The notes under the pieces were generated by a model that worked only from the letters and a program-made list of their open reading frames with translations, was not told the DNA's origin and did not search any database. Shown here one piece after another: positions 4,527 to 6,831 of a stretch of 6,831 nucleotides of DNA. The DNA comes from Candidatus Desantisbacteria bacterium CG2_30_40_21 (GTDB taxonomy: Bacteria; UBA9089; CG2-30-40-21). The DNA is taken from positions 1 through 6,831 of the forward strand of contig MNYI01000247.1 of NCBI GenBank assembly GCA_001873945.1, written 5' to 3'. Each line of letters begins with the position of its first letter. Within the stretch, counting starts at the first letter, position 1. The position numbers and the translations under genes were made by a program.

Positions 4527-6521
4527 TTACCTCATTTCAAACAAATCAACATTATTCTCAGAATACACTTGTTTGGTATATTTGCCTAAAAATTCTTCAA
4601 TTATAGGTAGTTCCTTGCCCTTCTGGTCACAAAATATAGATGCCAAATTTTTATTCAAGAGGATATGAGTAATCTTTAGCTCCTTAAGTTTAGCATGCAA
4701 CTTTTCAACATTACCACATTGACGAATCATTTGCAACATATACGATGCCTCAAAGGCACTATCTGCCATATACTTTTTCTCACAATAATAACCTCGATTC
4801 TCCCATAAGAAAAGGATATTAACTGATTGAGGGAGCTTTTCATTTATATACTTAAATGTGGCATACGGCTGAAAGGTTCTGGTAAGATATACATCCTTTG
4901 ATTCAAGCCCAACTACCACAGGTAAATCATAACAAGTATTGAGAAGATTGGGCACAGTAGTATAACAAAAAGTGATAAAAACCCCTATTAACACTGGATA
5001 ATAAAGTGTTTTAATCCATTTCCCCTGCTCAAAAAGCTCCCAAATGGCATAACCGGAGATTAAACTTACCAATGGCAAAATGGGAAGCAAAAATCTGGCT
5101 TGTTGTGAAGAGACAGCCCAGAGTATCAAAAAAGTAAGCAAATAAGCCAAAAGATACGGAATTACCTTATGTACCCCTTTAAGAAATAAAAGCAAGGGGA
5201 TAAAGATAAGCCCAAGAGGGGTAATTGCATTATCAAAGGTTTTTGGACCGTAATTCCCGTAAATAGTAATGTTCCATGGTAGCTTCAGATAATCTAACCA
5301 TTTGTGTCCCATACCCAAAGAGTGCATCAATTGCCCAAACGCATCTCCTATCTCCTTGTTCCAGTCCTTACCCCCAAAGATATCGTAGAGCATGGGGTAA
5401 ACAGGATTACCGGTAAAGATATAACTCTTTATTAACCAAGGAACAAAAGGTAAAAGGCAAACAATAGCAAACAAGAGGGCATTTGTAAATATTTTGCTAA
5501 AATTGGACTTATCTATTAGCCACATTTGCAAAATAATTCCTATTCCTATGATAAAGCCACCATAGACACCGGTATATTTCATCCCTATGGCAATTCCTGA
5601 AAAAATAGCTATCAAGGGAATAAAACCCTGCTTTTTAGAATCCCTCCACAAAAAGAATCCATATAAGGCAAGAAGATAGTAAAAGGTTAAAGCTAAATCG
5701 ATATAGGCAATAGAGGCTTCGAAAATGGTCACCGGGTTTGTCAAAAATATAGCTGCTGCCAATAACCCAACCTGTTTATTAAAATATCTGACAGAGAAGG
5801 CATAGATTGACAGCAAAATCAGGATACAAAAAGAAAGATGGATAAGGTTAGCCAATTGACTGCCTTGAATGAGCATAGCCAGGGTATATAACATCTCAAC
5901 ATTTAAGGGCATATTTGAGCATAGATTAAGCGGAATATAGATAAGTTGGTGTGCTTGAATATACATCTTTGGTGCGTTAAGATGATAAACTGCTGCATCC
6001 CAAGCGATATTTGGTGATAGACAAGAGACAGAACAAGCTACTAAGACAAGAATGATACTTCCACAAATTATCTTTTCAACCCATGTGAAGGAATTTTCTT
6101 TTTGTTTTTGGATTGACTTTTGATTTGGTTTTTTCTTTGCAGGCAATCTTAATTTCAAGCCTATTATTGAAACAATTCCAAGGATAATTAAAAGCCCATA
6201 TCCTGCCCATGGGTAAAGCAAACCAATAGTTCCAAGTAAAAAGGTACTGTACATTAAAACCCCAAGCCCTATACCCATAGAAAAAAGAGAGGTTTCCATA
6301 AGGTTTAAGACTTCTATTCTAAAAAGACCCAAGAATCTCCGCCCTATAGTAAAACTCACCAAAAGGATAACGCAAAGGAGTAAAGAGGTGATAATATTGT
6401 CTGAAAATGGTTTTAATAATTGATAATATTGAAGATGTTGCTGATGATAGTTTACACCAACAACTATAGCCCAGATAAAAAGGATCGGAATAATAATAAA
6501 CTCATTTTTAAGCCATCTCAT
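4527..6521 (-). CDS. GT39/ArnT-like polytopic membrane glycosyltransferase
   Basis: This 664-residue integral membrane protein fits the GT-C enzymes of family 39, which transfer a sugar from a polyprenyl-phosphate carrier outside the cytoplasmic membrane. Hydrophobic segments occur near residues 8-22, 43-60, 75-100, 104-121, 151-168, 228-243, 250-262, 272-291, 300-312, 318-335, 346-363, 433-447, 452-470, 477-495 and 507-520. A basic cytoplasmic linker lies at about 123-142. The expected catalytic aspartate is Asp175 in WDAAVYHL, at the start of the first large outer loop. NPVYPMLYD (372-380) and QQARFLLP (473-480) are further family-like stretches. The last 120 or so residues form a soluble domain with LFLWENRGYY (570-579), as in many bacterial members. 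The start is supported by AAGGAGA (6531-6537), 9 nt upstream, and by the promoter at 6563-6591. It is the first gene of an operon with the radical SAM gene. Sugar and acceptor are unknown. Confidence 0.9.
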   Translation of the reverse strand: MRWLKNEFIIIPILFIWAIVVGVNYHQQHLQYYQLLKPFSDNIITSLLLCVILLVSFTIGRRFLGLFRIEVLNLMETSLFSMGIGLGVLMYSTFLLGTIGLLYPWAGYGLLIILGIVSIIGLKLRLPAKKKPNQKSIQKQKENSFTWVEKIICGSIILVLVACSVSCLSPNIAWDAAVYHLNAPKMYIQAHQLIYIPLNLCSNMPLNVEMLYTLAMLIQGSQLANLIHLSFCILILLSIYAFSVRYFNKQVGLLAAAIFLTNPVTIFEASIAYIDLALTFYYLLALYGFFLWRDSKKQGFIPLIAIFSGIAIGMKYTGVYGGFIIGIGIILQMWLIDKSNFSKIFTNALLFAIVCLLPFVPWLIKSYIFTGNPVYPMLYDIFGGKDWNKEIGDAFGQLMHSLGMGHKWLDYLKLPWNITIYGNYGPKTFDNAITPLGLIFIPLLLFLKGVHKVIPYLLAYLLTFLILWAVSSQQARFLLPILPLVSLISGYAIWELFEQGKWIKTLYYPVLIGVFITFCYTTVPNLLNTCYDLPVVVGLESKDVYLTRTFQPYATFKYINEKLPQSVNILFLWENRGYYCEKKYMADSAFEASYMLQMIRQCGNVEKLHAKLKELKITHILLNKNLASIFCDQKGKELPIIEEFLGKYTKQVYSENNVDLFEMR

Positions 6522-6530
6522 GGGTTATCT

Positions 6531-6537
6531 TCTCCTT
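6531..6537 (-). promoter_or_regulatory. Shine-Dalgarno AAGGAGA of the GT39-like gene
   Basis: On the minus strand AAGGAGA ends 9 nt before the ATG at 6521. It lies within the predicted leader of about 35 nt and fixes the start of this gene. Confidence 0.75.
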
Positions 6538-6562
6538 GAAACCTTTTAACTTGAGCACAATA

Positions 6563-6591
6563 ATCATAGCAGATAATTTACTAATTGTCAA
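6563..6591 (-). promoter_or_regulatory. Sigma70 promoter for the GT39-radical SAM operon (copy B)
   Basis: On the minus strand the -35 TTGACA (6586-6591), 17 bp, and -10 TATGAT (6563-6568) are identical to those of the VanZ/queF promoter. Transcription should begin near 6556, giving a normal leader with a ribosome site, unlike copy A. Confidence 0.8.
6572..6589. promoter_or_regulatory. Dyad in promoter spacer, possible operator (copy B)
   Basis: On the minus strand GACAATTAGTAAATTATC keeps both 7-bp arms of the dyad at 974-991. The two substitutions between the copies within the dyad fall in the 4-bp centre. Shared binding by one regulator is a hypothesis. Confidence 0.35.
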
Positions 6592-6616
6592 GGGATTTTC
6601 ATTTTCAGCAGCAATT

Positions 6617-6769
6617 CTCATTAGCCCAAGTTCATGAAAACACTACCGATTAATGCTGGATTTTGCTACTATCAAAAATTAACTCTTGTCATATCAATGA
6701 GTTACATATTCGGGTTCTTAAAAATTGGCTTTGTAGTGCCAAAATCTCACAAAAGCCATAAAATTTTCC
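6617..6769. other. Non-coding stretch between two divergent promoters
   Basis: No gene is visible. An imperfect inverted repeat is present: GGCTTTGT (6727-6734) against ACAAAAGCC (6749-6757), with one bulged base. A nested short stem is TTGGC (6725-6729) with GCCAA (6738-6742). It lies just upstream of the -35 at 6770 and could be an operator or part of an insertion-sequence end. Confidence 0.4.
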
Positions 6770-6798
6770 TTGACAAACGAAACTTATTATGATATAAT
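6770..6798 (+). promoter_or_regulatory. Perfect-consensus sigma70 promoter at right edge
   Basis: TTGACA (6770-6775), 17 bp, and TATAAT (6793-6798) match the consensus exactly. The first ATG follows at 6808, only 9 nt after the -10, so the transcript would have a leader of roughly 0-3 nt. Confidence 0.8.
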
Positions 6799-6807
6799 GT
6801 CCTTATT

Positions 6808-6831
6808 ATGTTTATCCGAGAAGTATGTCAT
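6808..6831 (+). CDS. 5' end of a gene cut by the window edge; possible IS transposase
   Basis: The open frame begins ATG at 6808 and gives MFIREVCH before the window ends. There is no Shine-Dalgarno, but a perfect promoter ends 9 nt upstream, which suggests leaderless expression. From memory, a MFIR start is common among IS1634/IS4-type transposases, and an inverted repeat lies upstream. Eight residues cannot establish a family, and another gene or a later start is possible. Confidence 0.35.

Larger units (their letters stand above)
6561..6616. repeat. Promoter-bearing dispersed repeat, copy B
   Basis: This is the partner of 963-1019. The core 6561-6601 differs at three positions (6579, 6581, 6593), and CAGCAATT (6609-6616) closes the match. 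Sequence further to the right is unrelated to copy A, so the unit ends near 6616. Towards the gene it ends abruptly just after the -10. Confidence 0.85.

Noticed and set aside
6617..6769. tRNA or small RNA gene
   Set aside because: No cloverleaf pairing or conserved TTC-type loop could be found; the only structure is the short inverted repeat at 6727-6757.

Overview
The window is AT-rich (by eye upper-30s % G+C), densely coded bacterial DNA with six complete protein genes and the first codons of a seventh at the right edge. The gene set is a heptosyltransferase-type GT9 enzyme, a polytopic GT39-type lipid-carrier-dependent glycosyltransferase, a B12-binding radical SAM enzyme, a class I methyltransferase, a VanZ-like membrane protein and the queuosine enzyme QueF. 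This suggests a Gram-negative-type cell that builds an elaborate surface glycan. The dispersed palindromic and 'filler' repeats between genes resemble those of uncultured environmental lineages. I cannot assign a phylum from the sequence.

Layout, left to right. Positions 1-212 are non-coding and hold small repeats: four 8-bp tandem units, a duplicated 18-mer and a hairpin. Then, all on the minus strand, come queF (213-611), a VanZ-like gene (613-957) and a methyltransferase (1019-1762). queF and the VanZ-like gene are separated by 1 nt and share their own promoter, which lies in the 61 bp between the VanZ-like start and the methyltransferase stop. Positions 1763-1930 form a divergent promoter region: minus to the methyltransferase, plus to the GT9 gene (1931-3100). 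GT9 converges with a two-gene minus-strand operon: the GT39-like gene (4527-6521) is transcribed first, and the radical SAM gene (3120-4517) follows 9 nt later. The right end (6522-6831) holds that operon's promoter and a perfect-consensus promoter on the plus strand. That second promoter fires into a gene truncated by the window edge, which begins MFIREVCH and may be an insertion-sequence transposase.

Five sigma70-type promoters are readable, each TTGACA, exactly 17 bp, then TATAAT or a one-mismatch version. Two of them, upstream of the VanZ-like/queF unit and of the GT39/radical SAM operon, are copies of the same roughly 55-57-bp sequence. Within a 41-bp core they match at 38 positions, and they share a dyad in the spacer. 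This is the most interesting regulatory signal here, because it could place two otherwise unrelated operons under one control. At the VanZ copy the ATG falls about where transcription should begin, so a leaderless mRNA is predicted; the right-edge gene looks leaderless too.

Functionally, the two glycosyltransferases, the methyltransferase and the B12-radical SAM protein could act together on one surface polysaccharide or lipid-linked glycan. That link is inferred from gene families and proximity only. queF belongs to tRNA queuosine synthesis and seems unrelated to the glycan genes.
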